Origin: Hyalella azteca
Taxonomy: Eukaryota > Arthropoda > Malacostraca > Amphipoda > Hyalellidae
Direction of reading: 5' to 3'
Length of the DNA: 64,000 nt
NCBI RefSeq assembly: GCF_000764305.2
Contig: NW_025941668.1
Location: forward strand, 1 to 64,000
Part shown: one piece after another, positions 42,350 through 54,300 of the stretch
How positions within the stretch are numbered: position 1 is the first letter of the stretch
Layout: the number at the start of each line of letters is the position of its first letter
Notes under the pieces: model-generated
Seen by the model: the letters and a program-made list of their open reading frames with translations, nothing else
Databases searched by the model: none
Told to the model about the DNA's origin: nothing
Program-made: the position numbers and the translations under genes

Positions 42350-44280
42350 CTTAAGAACCCTGCTGCAGCTTGTTTTACGACTACAAGGAAAGAATAGCCG
42401 CGAAATTTAAATCCGTGAAAATGTGATCAGATAAACCTGACTAGCTGCATTTTATTTGAATAATGGACGTTATTGTGCAGAAGGAAAGAACTTGGATGTC
42501 TGTTAAAATTTTTATAATTTCTCGTAAAGTTCTGTAATGGCTTGGTCCTCATCCTACGCTGGTATTTTGCATCAGTGTGGATTTCAACAATCTCTTCAAA
42601 AATAAACTCAAAAGGGTGGATTTCATCCAGCGAAAAATGTGATTAAAAGGATTACAAAATATTTGTGCAGTTTATATTTGCTGATTTATGCTAAGTGCTT
42701 TTTGTTCAGGTATTTATATACCTTAAATTCGAATTATTGATTATTTGTGCCCTCCTCTATCGCCATGTGCTATTTACAATAAAAGTGGAACTCGCATACT
42801 CAAAAATTACCAATAGTTTTATTCTCCAGTGGAAATGCTCAGCCAGTGAGGAAATGATTTATGTAAGTTCAGGCTATTGAATAGCGAGCCTGTAGTGGCG
42901 GTTACTACAACAAACCAGTCCTGTTGAATTTATGTATGTAATTTGTATGTATGTAAATATGTAATTTATGTATCTCCTTGGCGAGGGCAGGCGGCGATGA
43001 CGTGTTCTTGCTGGCATTACGCACGCCACGCCGCGATATTAGAATAATAATTAAAAGAAAGTTAATAGCAACAAATTTTAGAGAGGAATTGAAGAAGTAA
43101 AAGAAGTCAAGAATAAACAAAGGCCTAAATACAAACGGTCGATGCTGCCATGATACACTGACGCAAAATTGAGTAAAAATACGTATATTTTTAGGATTTG
43201 GTGCATTTCTGTGTTATTATTGCAATATATAAGCAATAGAAGTGCCAGAGTAGACCCAGAGGCCTCGTGTAACAACAAAATACTAATCGCTTCCTCTCTT
43301 GCAACACTTAACAAATGCACTTATCTTCTTACTCGCAGACAGGCTCACATATGCAGAAGCCAATCTTTCATTCGACCGAGTGACCAAGCTACAAGATACG
43401 TGGCATTCAACACAGTCGACTAAAATGGAGAGATAAAAATAAAACAAGAACTTAAACTAAACGAAGTTAAAGCCATGAGTATTCGTAAAAGTAACTGAAC
43501 GACATGAGACACTGAGTGGTTCCGCGTCAAGTTGAGCTTATCTCTAAACGTATTTCCTAGGGAGCAAAACAATGAAATGACGTCGAAATAACAGAATCCA
43601 GGACAAACCCTACGCACCGACATACTAAGCGAAGCACAGACCACACGACGGGCGCTGCTATGCGGGCGACAAATGTGAAGCCAACATAAGTCTGGTCTGC
43701 CGTGACAACGGAAATCTTGACTCGATATTTCTGCAGTCAGAAAGCAAACAACGCTAATGCTCAGCATTGTGAATATTATAAAGTATAAACCTATAATAAA
43801 CTCAGCTGAGTTCTTCCTTCTCCATCTAAGAAATGTTTCTAAGAAACTACTTTCTGATGCAACATTTGTAGGTTGAACAGATTGGCATTTGGCAGGGTAC
43901 ATTGATTGCACTAAAACTACAGGAATGAAACAGACACGGCAAAGATTGATACAAATTTGCCATAAAAGCACCATTGACTTCAACTAGAACTAGCGCATTA
44001 TTAGCACGCATACTCTGGTCTGCAGGGAAATTGGTCAATTTTGAAATCTTTTTATTTTCTGTTAAATTTTTTTTTTTTTTGAGACCGAAACGAAGGGAGG
44101 CGCCCACATTGTAGAGCTAGAGGCTGAATTATTGACTATAGAAGAGATCCTCTCATTGCAGCACAAATGGACCACACAGCGTGACTGAGGGCCAATAGTA
44201 ATTAATAGAGAAGAATACATCGTGTGACTGGATGGGAAGTTGAGTATGTCGGCGTTAGTGTAAGGTTTGCTCACCAGAGA
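42350..44280. other. No gene recognised; may hold the 3' UTR of the minus-strand exon
   Basis: AT-rich. A 187-codon open frame on minus (43420-43983) has no domain, initiates arbitrarily and is cysteine/serine-rich without pattern; I do not call it. TTTATT near 44049 would be a poly(A) signal on minus. Confidence 0.4.
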
Positions 44281-44430
44281 TCAGTGAAACCGGTTCTGGC
44301 GGCCAGCTTTGAGATTCACGTTGGTTTTCTTGAGATCTTCGTGTTCTTCTTTCTTGACTTCGGTGAACCGCTCTCCTTTGAGGCTAACAACTTTGTTGTC
44401 GCGATATCGCACCATTTTCTTGCCCTCCTG
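44281..44430 (-). CDS. Probable 3'-terminal coding exon of an unrecognised gene
   Basis: On the minus strand a good acceptor (TATTCTCTGTTCAG) is followed by 49 codons, [20 protein letters not shown] then [20 protein letters not shown] and KAGRQNRFH, then TGA. Composition is highly charged, with codon use and GC unlike the flanks. The upstream exons would lie at higher coordinates and I could not find them. Alternatively it is a processed or relic fragment. I do not recognise the family. Confidence 0.5.
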   Translation of the reverse strand, partial: QEGKKMVRYRDNKVVSLKGERFTEVKKEEHEDLKKTNVNLKAGRQNRFH

Positions 44431-44760
44431 CTGAACAGAGAATACGTGTAATGCATTTGAACCGTTCATTAACATCCATTTCAAAAGAAACAATCAGTCA
44501 AAGCAATGATATCACAAGCCTAGATATGCCCGGATCTCGCGTTGCGTCGTCATTATCGTCGTAAGATTAACCTGGTCATTAGAGGAGTGGACCATCCTGG
44601 GTTCATCCAAGTGGATCAAGAAATGCTTTAATTTGATTTAACATTTGTGATTGGTTTCCTAAGCTTGACTAATTGTTCAGTTATCGGCGAAAGCGGTAAC
44701 AAAATAGTGAATATTTTGTATACTACAGCTGGAGTATTTTTTATACTCCGGCAGTCGCAA

Positions 44761-44950
44761 TATAAACACATTAGTCCTGCAGTCCAGAGATAAACACATT
44801 AGTCCTGCAGTCCACAGATAAACACATTAGTCCGGCAGTCCAGAGATAAACACATTAGTCCTGCAGTCCAGAGATAAACATATTTGTCCTGCAGTCCAGA
44901 GATAAACACATTAGTCCTGCAGTCCAGAGATAAACGCATTAGTCCAGCAG
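44761..44950. repeat. Minisatellite, 28-bp unit, about 7 copies
   Basis: AGATAAACACATTAGTCCTG then CAGTCCAG, tandem. Confidence 0.93.
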
Positions 44951-44989
44951 ACTCCAGCAGTCGAGAGCTATGTTTGATTAAAGAAGCAT

Positions 44990-45410
44990 AGTAGTAGTAG
45001 TAGTAGTAGAATGGTTTGATAGCGCGGAGGTCACAATGAAACCTCGCCATCGAGGCGGATGGTCGCGATTATTCATTCTCGAATTCCGCCACAAGGGGCG
45101 GAAGATCTCAATTGTCCAGCCCGCTGAAGCTGGCTCGAAGGAAGCAGCGTTAGCATCTCAAAGAGACGAAGTGACAAGGAGGGACAGGTGAAAAGCAACA
45201 GAAACTAAGACAATCGAACAAGAAGTCGCTTACATGGGGCGTCGGCCGCCCACACGAGAGAGACAGAGAAGGGAAATGTAAGGAATCCTACCTACGTAAT
45301 AACTTAATGTAAGTTATCCTACCTACATAATAACTTAATTCCACAACTGAGACCCGCAGTCAGACACCGCGAGCTGAGCGGTGGGGCGCTCAGGAACAAT
45401 CATCCTAGGA
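44990..45410 (-). repeat. Dispersed repeat family R, copy 3, inverted
   Basis: Reverse complement of the family R blocks (CCAGCCCGCTGAAGCTGGC, GTCGGCCGCCC, GGTGGGGCGCTCAGGAACAA). Its tail reads as (TAC)n on the minus strand (TAGTAGTAGTAG at 45000 on plus). Confidence 0.85.
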
Positions 45411-45446
45411 GCTAAAGGAGCCTAGTTTCATGCATCCCTCTATGAA
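45411..45446. repeat. Detached unit of the 31-bp repeat
   Basis: TAAAGGAGCCTAGTTTCATG, CATCCCTCTATGAA resembles the array units at 46540-46665; a 1.1-kb element lies between. Confidence 0.7.
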
Positions 45447-46538
45447 GGGGACCGTCTACCCTAAAATTTCAAATTTTGGCGTTTTCCGTTTTTTGTGCTC
45501 ATCTTAAAGCTTACTTTCTGACGCATCGAATGGTACCAGAATCATCCCTCTACGTCGAAAAATGATTTCGTGACAGCTCCCTAAAGGGGGGCGGTTTCGA
45601 GGCCCCTTTAGGATTAAAGTCTATGGGATTAATTAGAAGGCTGGACACACTAAAAAGGAACGTCTGACGTAAAGCGGCCAATTATGGCATTACCCGGTGC
45701 TTATACTCATTTTAAAGCTTACTTTCTGACGCGTCGAACGGTACCAGAACCATCTCTCTACCTGCATTTTGACGTGCAAGACGCGTCGCAGAATGGAGGG
45801 CGGTGGGGGGCAGCCTCCACTATTTGAATGGGAGATAATTCAAGAGAAGCTGTACAAATATCGCGTAATGCGTATAGCGGCCAACACACTCAGTTCCCAT
45901 CAATACAGCGAGGTGGGAGGTGTGCTGCCAGTCGCTCTATGCCTCGCTGACTTGGTTTGAGACTTAATTACGGTACGTAGGCTGCGTTGTGACTCTGACT
46001 CTTTTACGTCCCTTTACGTGCAGCGCTGCAGTATTTTGAGCGTGTTGTACACCTCTATTTCTCCCAATTGCTCTCACGGAAAATCTTTCTCCTCCTAGAG
46101 TTTTAAAGCTACAGCAATGCGAGACATATCATTTGATTCGTGAAGACCATACATATCGACCTAGCCATCCCTTTTTTAAATTTGTGTATGGTTCGTCATA
46201 TATATATATAGGAGAAGGGGGGAGGGGGAAAATGGGAAAAACGCGCATAAAAAACTATGGGGAAAATGAACAAAAGGGATGGCAGAGTCGATAGGTATGG
46301 TCTTTACGAATTGAATGATACGTGTCTCGATGTTGTAGGACGATACTTGTAGGAGGAGATGCATTTTCTAAAGTACCCATTTTTGGCCGTTTTCTATGAA
46401 TTTCACGTTTTCTACAATTTTTCGAAAAATTCTTAGGAGCAAAATGTTATTTTTTTACATTTTACGTAGTATGTATGTGAAGTTTCATGATGATCGTATA
46501 AGAACTGTAGAAGTTTTTACGGAGGGTAGACAGTCCCC
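45447..46538. mobile_element. DNA transposon with GGGGACnGTCTACCCT terminal inverted repeats, 1092 bp
   Basis: The left end GGGGACCGTCTACCCT and right end AGGGTAGACAGTCCCC are complementary with one mismatch. The interior has an internal duplication (AAGCTTACTTTCTGACGC near 45508 and 45714) and no intact transposase. It is inserted into a 31-bp minisatellite. Family unknown. Confidence 0.75.
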
Positions 46539-46539
46539 T

Positions 46540-46665
46540 TAAAGGAGCATAGGTTCATACATCCGTCTATTAAAGGAGCATAGGTTCATACATCCGTCTA
46601 TTAATGAATCCTAGGTTCATATATCCGTCTATTAAAGGAGCATGTGTTCTTACATCCGTCTATTG
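46540..46665. repeat. Minisatellite, 31-bp unit, 4 copies
   Basis: AAAGGAGCATAGGTTCATAC, ATCCGTCTATT units. Confidence 0.9.
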
Positions 46666-47308
46666 AGGAGGCATATATATGCCGCCTCCTTATCTCACGG
46701 AAGGTCTGCAGCGCGTGTCAGATCTGCCTTCTAGAAGACGATTGCGTTCGTCATCAACAGCGGGCCTCGTCGTACCATCTGCACGTCTATCTACCGTCGG
46801 CGGGTCGCCTGCCGAAGACCACTACTGCCCTGGATGTAATGGACCATTATGATTCCTGCCTTCCGGAACGTCGCCTTCATCACTTGAAGCCGCGTGGATC
46901 TAGGCCGTAGGTCGAACCAGCCCTCGGTCGAACGGCCACTTGTCGAAAGACGATAAATTTTGGAACAGAACTATGCTATCTGAAACCTAACCTCAGATGC
47001 GGTGAACGTAAAAATTACGTAATTTAACGATGCCCGGAAGTCAGATTCGATCCGCGGCCTGGTGGTGCACGGCAGGTTCTATGCGAGGCCGGAGGAAGAA
47101 GGGCTCGCTGCGTTCACATGGTTATAATTTCGTTGATCTTTGCGATATTTTCCACGCACTTGTGGAGTGAACGCAGGGATGAGTGAAGATTTGAAGAAAG
47201 AATAGATGAGGATAAGAAAACTTAGTGCGTTTAATCTGACGAGTGACGAACGACGTCACAATACTGCTGGGCACGTGCCAGTCACGTCCAGTCCATTATT
47301 CTTTAAGG
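46666..47308. other. No gene recognised
   Basis: Mixed-composition spacer. An 88-codon plus-strand frame (46644-46910) partly overlaps the repeat and has no recognisable domain. Confidence 0.4.
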
Positions 47309-47310
47309 TA

Positions 47311-48608
47311 GGGTAACATGGGGCAGCGAGCCCACTGCGGGTCACGGGCCCATAGCGGGTTTCTCGCTAAGTATGGTAGATATTGGTCCGTGTTCTCTAC
47401 CGCCGGTCGACAGTTTTACTGGGATGAAGTGTACGGATTTTCGTTTTGCTAAGTTTTTGCGTTATTAAGTTATTTGTGAATATCGGTTGTAGTCCAGATA
47501 AAAAATTTTTTGCTGCTAAATAAAATTTTTTTCGATTACTGTAGATGAAGCTTTCGAAATTACTGTGAATTATATTTTCAAAGTAATATTTATAGGGATA
47601 ATTTTGAGATCAAGTTTAGACTATTAGCGTTTAAAATAAAATGTTGACACGATATAAATTAAAATGATACCTAGTGGGGCAACGGGCCCACGCGTGTCAC
47701 GGGGCAAAGCGCCCATGGTAAAGTCTTGTGTTATACCTCATTAGATTTGTCTCAATGACCTTTTCAAGCTATGACTAGCTTTTTGAATTACAAATTACAC
47801 TTCATATTGCATGATTTTTTTGATTTGCCGACTCAAGGCAGCAGGTTTAGTTTCTAAATATGCGTATTTATGACCCCTTATCGAGTTATTGACTCTTGCC
47901 TTGCCAAAAGTTTATTTCAGTCAACACCAATGAGCCAAAAGTTGATGACTGATGAGTTTTTATGGTGTTGGTTGAAATCACGATTAGGTACGAATTCTCT
48001 GCACATAATATCTGGATTATGGACGAAACTGGAACGAAGTTTTTTTTTCTGATCAACTAAATATATATTTTTCTAGTCAAGGATACATTTTTTCATGTTA
48101 AGGACGAATTTTTTATCGCAAGGATATATTTTTCAAGTCAATGATATATATTTTTATGTCGATGAAATATTTTTCTTCACGTCAGTGATAGATTTTTTAA
48201 ACCAAGAGTATATTTTTTCAAGTTAAGTATATGATTTTTTGAGTTGTTAATAAATGAGTGAATGGCATATTTTTTATTACATTTTCTTATTTTTAACTGT
48301 AAAGTGTTGTTTTTTTTTCATTTTGGAACAAAAAATATGCATTTGTGGTAAAGGGACCAAGGGTGGGCGCCGTGCCCCAAGCCCATGGGCCCATTGCCCC
48401 AGGGGTGGGGCAATGGGCCCATTTCGACACTTTTTACAAAATAGTGTTTCATTAAAAATTGAATGAACATATAGGCGTCTAATTCACATCATACATTCCT
48501 CATTAGTTGTACCTTTAAACAAAACAAAGAACCACCTCGTATCAATTGGAACTTCATCAAAAATTTAGTTTAAAAAAAAAGGGGGGGGGGCGCTGCCCCA
48601 TGTTGCCC
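47311..48608 (+). mobile_element. Pogo/Tigger-like DNA transposon, decayed, 1298 bp
   Basis: Terminal inverted repeats GGGTAACATGGGGCAGCG and CGCTGCCCCATGTTGCCC, flanked by TA. In the middle the plus strand reads SAHNIWIMDETGTK (about 48001-48039), the usual DDE-transposase block around the second catalytic Asp of pogo/Tigger/Jerky proteins. Surrounding frames are broken by stops and an AT-rich 28-30-bp repeat (48050-48245). Sub-terminal GGGGCAA-GGGCCCA motifs repeat at 47690 and 48410. Confidence 0.75.
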
Positions 48609-48619
48609 TATTTCTTTAG

Positions 48620-49018
48620 ATGCATTCACACCAGCCGTACAAGGCACCTGCCATGCTAGGCACGGTCCAGCCACGATCAAGGTAAACAGATATTCTGACC
48701 GGGGCGTGACTGAAGCGTTGCCAACTTTTTTTTTTCCAAGTATAGCAGATTGCCAGTTCAACATACTAGATTTTAGCTTATACCACAGATCAAAAATATC
48801 GATAACAGACACCAACATAAGACACCAGATTTGTGAAATCTGGTCTGGAAATATACCAGTTGGCAACGCTGCGTGTTTGGCATGAAACGTGATACGAAAG
48901 AAACTGAAGTGAGGATGCACCGGGGCCGGACTAGACATGTGAATGCTACTGTGGCATGGAACGGACCGTGACTGGTATATGCCTGGCACGTGCCGGGCAG
49001 TATGGTGTGAACCAAGCC
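48620..49018. mobile_element. MITE with TTCACACC-type inverted ends
   Basis: The left end TGCATTCACACCAGCCGTAC...GGCACSTGCC and right end ...GGCACGTGCCGGGCAGTATGGTGTGAACC are imperfect inverted repeats about 40 bases long. Directly follows the pogo-like element. Confidence 0.6.
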
Positions 49019-50930
49019 TAAAAGTGAGTAGGCAAATGGACAAGTGACGCCTATAGCCTAGTTGCAGCAAAGGAACTTCCTAATTGAAACAGATCACAAT
49101 TCAATCTTTTCAAAGTGTATTTTTTCCATTCATATTGAGCAATAGTAAGGAAGCTAAGGTAATAATGTCCAGTTTTTGTCTGGTCTGCAAATAAATCCAG
49201 CTTATAATCAGTGATCTACAGCCCTTGAGTTCTGCTAATCATTTCGCTATTTCTTCGCCGGTTGTTTAAGCGATATTCATTATCATTTACCGTTCAGGTC
49301 GCTCATCATTAACGCTTAAATTTATCTTGCTCGTAGCCAATATTGATAGCGCAGCTCTATTTTACGTTAATTGGTGCTATAGGGAATCAATTAGAGTGAT
49401 GATTGCGAACTGTAACTATTGAGCAGGCAATACAGCAAATTACCCTCTATACGGGATTCAACTAAATATTCGTCATTCAGTCTAAGTTTCTCTTGGATCA
49501 TCCATATCTTCAAGTATCGTAATTGTTCTTAATGCCTCTCAATCATGTTATTTTCTTCGTAGCTAAAAATCTAAGGCTTTCTCTGAATCTATAATGCATG
49601 AGATTTTGTTCGGAGTTTGGTGTGCAGCTATCATAGTTTCAGTAATCGCGAGATATCCAATGTGAGCGCTATTACCGTTAGTTAGTTCGCATGAAATAAT
49701 ATAATTAGTTGATAAGAAATTGGGTGCTTCTATCCAAGAAAAACTATAGTTTTGCTGGAGTCTGAAAGACTGAAAGCCTTTTATTAGTCAGTCCATATCT
49801 GCTCGTATTTGTTTCAAACACTGATATGATTACTGAATGTGCATATTGTATTAACAACGGATAATTTCTTCCGTACCTACTGTAAAGCTGTAAAGTTAGT
49901 GTCAGTTTAGGATGAACGTAAAGAATTTTATCTAACCGAAATTTAGCCCACGCTCGAGGTTGCAATTCGTTATCAATTCCATCGTTCGAGGCATCTATGG
50001 ATTCACGGTTTATAGATCGCGCTACTCGAAGCTCTTGGTGCAATAATGCAGAGAATCAAAATTCGTGCAATATTGGATTTATGTAAGCGATGGCGCAGCA
50101 CGTAACCGATACTAGTCCAGTTATTTTGTTGAAAAAATGCCAGATTTATCAAATTATTGTTAATTATTAAGCTAATTTAAGTCAAGATTTTGCATGAACA
50201 CATTATTGATGAACTCTGACTCTACAGTAAATATCCGACATAATCGAGTGGTATCTTGTCATTAATTTTTTGCAACAGGTATTAATACAAAGCAAAAAAC
50301 GAGGTTGTTCAAAAATCAATTAAAATTGTTTTATGCAGTGATCATATATGTAATGGTCCAATTTGAAAAAATATTTTCGTAACATGACGGTGAGCTGATT
50401 TTATTGGCCTTGGAAGCGCAAATCAAATTAACATAGGTACATTAATCACCCATATCTCAACGGATATGATATCGGGTTCCATTCCATCTATAGAATCGAG
50501 GTTCATGTGATGTTTTAGTCAAAGATTTCTCTCTTATCTGGCAATGCTGATCAGCCGTCAGGATTTAACGGATCATGCATAGCGTCTTGCAGCAGTCAGT
50601 GCCGCACCCGGCTGTGCGAGAGGCGAGCTGCGCATCAAGGAAGGACACGTTTTATCACAATACAAGCTTGTATCCATCACAATAAAGAGCCAGGTAGTTC
50701 CGTCTAATATAGTGTCACTGCAATAGATCAAGCTGCCAACTACGAGTGCGTGCCGCGGTCACTTTGCAAGTATTATTCGAATACTTCACATTTATAATAA
50801 TTAATTGCTTTCTCGATTCAGAAGAAGTCGATTACTTGTTACTTGTCGGTATAACGATCAACCCTTGGATCGTTTGGACAGACATATAGCTAATTTGATC
50901 AAGAAATCAAACGCAATAAGAGCCGAAGGC
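49019..50930. other. Upstream region of the lectin-like gene, no other gene
   Basis: AT-rich. Between 50580 and 50720 composition rises, with GCAGCAGTCAGTGCCG, an Inr-like TCAGT; a 5' untranslated exon could start there. An acceptor ATTCAG ends at 50821, in frame with the coding exon. Confidence 0.4.
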
Positions 50931-51327
50931 ATGAAGTTTCTGGATCAAAGACAAGGTCGAAATTACGTCAAGCCACCCAACTTTTCAGCCAAGCCAAATT
51001 TTGACTTACGTCATTTTAGTCGACTTCTAGTGACACTTTGGTGCCTGCTTCACACCCTTGAGTGCGAGGGACGCGTCAAAGAATGGAAGTCGACGGTGGT
51101 AGACATGACATTGCTTACGAATGTAGCGGAGCACCAAAGCACCATCGTCCACTCCAACATACAATGCATGGGACTGGCCACCAAGCTGGACTGGGTCTAT
51201 GTCGCCTGCTACACCCCCATGCTGGGTGCAGGCATGTGCTCTCTTTGGGGCTACGCGGCCTCACTCTATCTCCCAGCGTCATCTGGGACACAGCAGTCCA
51301 AATGCAAGGTCTGCTACCTATCTGATG
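50931..51327 (+). CDS. Lectin-like gene exon A (signal sequence, first module)
   Basis: From ATG 50931 to a GTGAGT donor at 51328, phase 1. The frame is also open upstream to an acceptor at 50821, so the true start could lie in an earlier exon. Confidence 0.7.
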
Positions 51328-54300
51328 GTGAGTGAAGGCCAATATTTAATTTGAATGATATAAAGTGAACACTCATATATAGAATGAGAATGAATGATAA
51401 ATTAATTCATTGCAGATCTTTCCTCGAAATTATTGTGAAAATATTTTTTCTCTTATTAATGACGGCAATTTATCCACAACAATATATTTGGTTATCTAGA
51501 AATATTTTTTACGTGTGTACGTTTGTTTATGTGTTTGTTTCTAAAATATTGTAAACCATAATTATTCGTTTTATGGGCTTGCGAGGCCCAGCAAAACTGG
51601 GTTTGGGTTGAAATAATTGTTAAATGTTTTTTTATTACATGAATATAATTAAAAATTTTTAGTTACATCCCTTACATATTTTGAAACGTGAGTTCAAATC
51701 TATTTTCTTCTTAACCAGGGTTTGAGTGAGCTTCTCATGAAATAATATAACTCATTTCCAATGTTTAGTTGTTGGTTGACAAGGCGATTGTTGTTGGACA
51801 GATGAAGGTTAAACTTGACAGAAATGCATCTTTATGAAGCATTAAAGGTGATACTTCCTGAGAAACGCTGGGACAATGTATGTACTCTATATATATCTTT
51901 TTAATATCCGATACTAAATGATGCCAAAGAATTACTGGTATCTTCGGAAAGATAATCGCTGAGATTTGGGAATCCCGACATCATAAATCCCATTGAAATA
52001 TATTCAAACTGAATCATTGTCAATTGTAAACACGTTTGTTCGTCGGCGCCTCTATTGTATAACTATCTTTTATCTCCATTGATGAATTTTTCGAGAACTG
52101 AATATCATCGCTATTAAAAAAATGTGAAATTGTTAAATTAATTATAAATTATTTTTATCAAGTTTATGCTCATCAGTATATTATCCCGATACAATTTTTA
52201 TTGTGAATATGACCAGTCCCTAATATATTTACAGCAAAACAGAAACACACTCTTAAACTTTTTTTTAATGTAAAAATAATACTGTTTAGCGCATTTGCTC
52301 ATTTATGGAAAAAATGCACTATTGTGCTTGCCATGTCCGTCCGTCTGTCTGTCTGTCTGTCCGTCTGTCCGTCCGTCTGTCCGTGACCTCAAGTTTTTCT
52401 TCGACGAGAAAATGCGCTCTCTGTCACTCACTGCAGTGAGTACTGAGTTACACTGCAGTGAGTACTGAGTTATATTTTTTTAATTTTCCTCTATTGAAGG
52501 CTGCTTACTGGCGAACGGCTCGATCCCTGGTCGCAGTCGGAACAAAGGTCCGTAACGCAAGATACTCGGACTTGGTCAGAGTGTGCCAGTCCAACGGGCG
52601 CTTCCTGCGTAAGTGAACATTCTTTACCATATTTTGACGTCTTTTCTATGAACTATAGTAGTACACATTTAACTTGTCATACTCAATATTGTCTCGGTTT
52701 CCTGACGGAGGGAAAACTCTTCGCATTGTCAACCGAGTTGACGGATCTTAGTTCGGAGTTATAAATCGTTTGGTTTCCACATTTATTTTCCAAAGCTGAG
52801 TCCGTAATCTGGGAATGACAAACAAATACATTTTTACAGACAAAACTACAGATGAACAATCATGTTTCAATCTTTTCAGTTTCTGAAACAAAATAGAAAT
52901 AACAAATAAATTGACACGTTCCAACGGGTCAAATGACGACTCAACAAAACTTACTGATGGTGCGGAGGGTGCCTTCACCGACAAATTCGAAAGCAATTCA
53001 ATTTACACTTAAAGTCTGAAAATTATCGAGAAAATGAAAAATCGCAAACTAGAACAATTAGTACAGGATAATTATTTGAATTATCGCATGAATTTTGATA
53101 ATGACAACCAAAACTGACTAAATTTTGACAAGCGAAGAACCATGACAAATAAATGTGTAACAGTTAAGCCGAAGTCTGGATGCAAAATGGGAGGCGAAAG
53201 CTGCTCTCGGAACGATGACGCATATCATTCAGAGGTGGAAGCCCCCAAATCCAGCTCTCGAGGAATTTCGCCGCGCTACAACTTCAATTTCATTCAAAAC
53301 TTCTCTCGGTTTTAGTTTATTCAGCTACCTAATGTTTGGTACAATAGTAGGGTTAACGAGTCTTAAATTACTAGAAACCAGTGATTGGTAAAATCAGGCT
53401 ATATAATTATATTAAATATTTACCTATCAAGTAACTTAACCCACAAGCATTTTTGCGGTCAGTTTTGGACGGTCATGGTTAAATCCTTAAGATTACTTTC
53501 TGCATTCATCCTCGTGTATATTCAAAATCAGCAGCAGACACCCACCAATTACTCGTGGGACCAACACAATTTGCATTCCTCAAATGATGTATAAACACAT
53601 TGAAGTATAAACACATTGAAGTATAAATACGTTGAAATTTAAACACGTTGAACTATAAACACGCTGAAGTATAAACACGCTGAAGTATAAACAAGTTATA
53701 GTATAAATACGGGAAAGTATAAATACGGGAAAGTATAAATACGTTGAAGCATAAATACGTTGAAGTATAAATACTTCAACGTATTTATACTTCAACGAAG
53801 AAGAAGAAATCAGTTGCTACAACTGTTGAACTTGATACACCTAGCAGGGCGGCATTGGCTGCGGCTAGAAACACTAGAGTAGGGAGACTCCGGTGTCATG
53901 CTGGTGAATGTCGAGAAGTTTTTACCACGAAGAGTACAGGGAGATGGCAGACTGGAATGGCATCTTCATGGTGGCACTATGGATGAGGCAGGCAGGAGTT
54001 CTTAGAAACTTTGTGAAAAATGGCACCCTATATTACTGGGAAGCAGAGATGGGCAGCGCTACTTTGAAATGTAGCTGCCGCTACCGCTACCGCTACATGC
54101 TCTAAATGTAGCGGGCGCTACCGCTACAATTGCTTAAATGTAGCGCCGCTACCGCTACATGCTCTAAATGTAGCGGGCGCTACCGCTACAATTGCTTAAA
54201 TGTAGCGCCGCTACCGCTACATGTAGCGCGCTACTGCCCACCTCTGGACTAACAACTAACATGTTTACTCTAGTAACAGGCTGAGGTTAACATTACACCG

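Noticed and set aside
43420..43983. 187-codon minus-strand ORF
   Set aside because: No domain or consistent hydrophobic pattern; probably chance or the 3' UTR of the minus-strand exon at 44281.
13869..46665. Regularly spaced repeats resembling CRISPR arrays
   Set aside because: Units are contiguous tandem copies without unique spacers, in a eukaryotic intron-bearing locus, with no cas genes.
48570..49070. 166-codon minus-strand ORF
   Set aside because: Lies across a MITE and the end of the pogo-like element; no domain.
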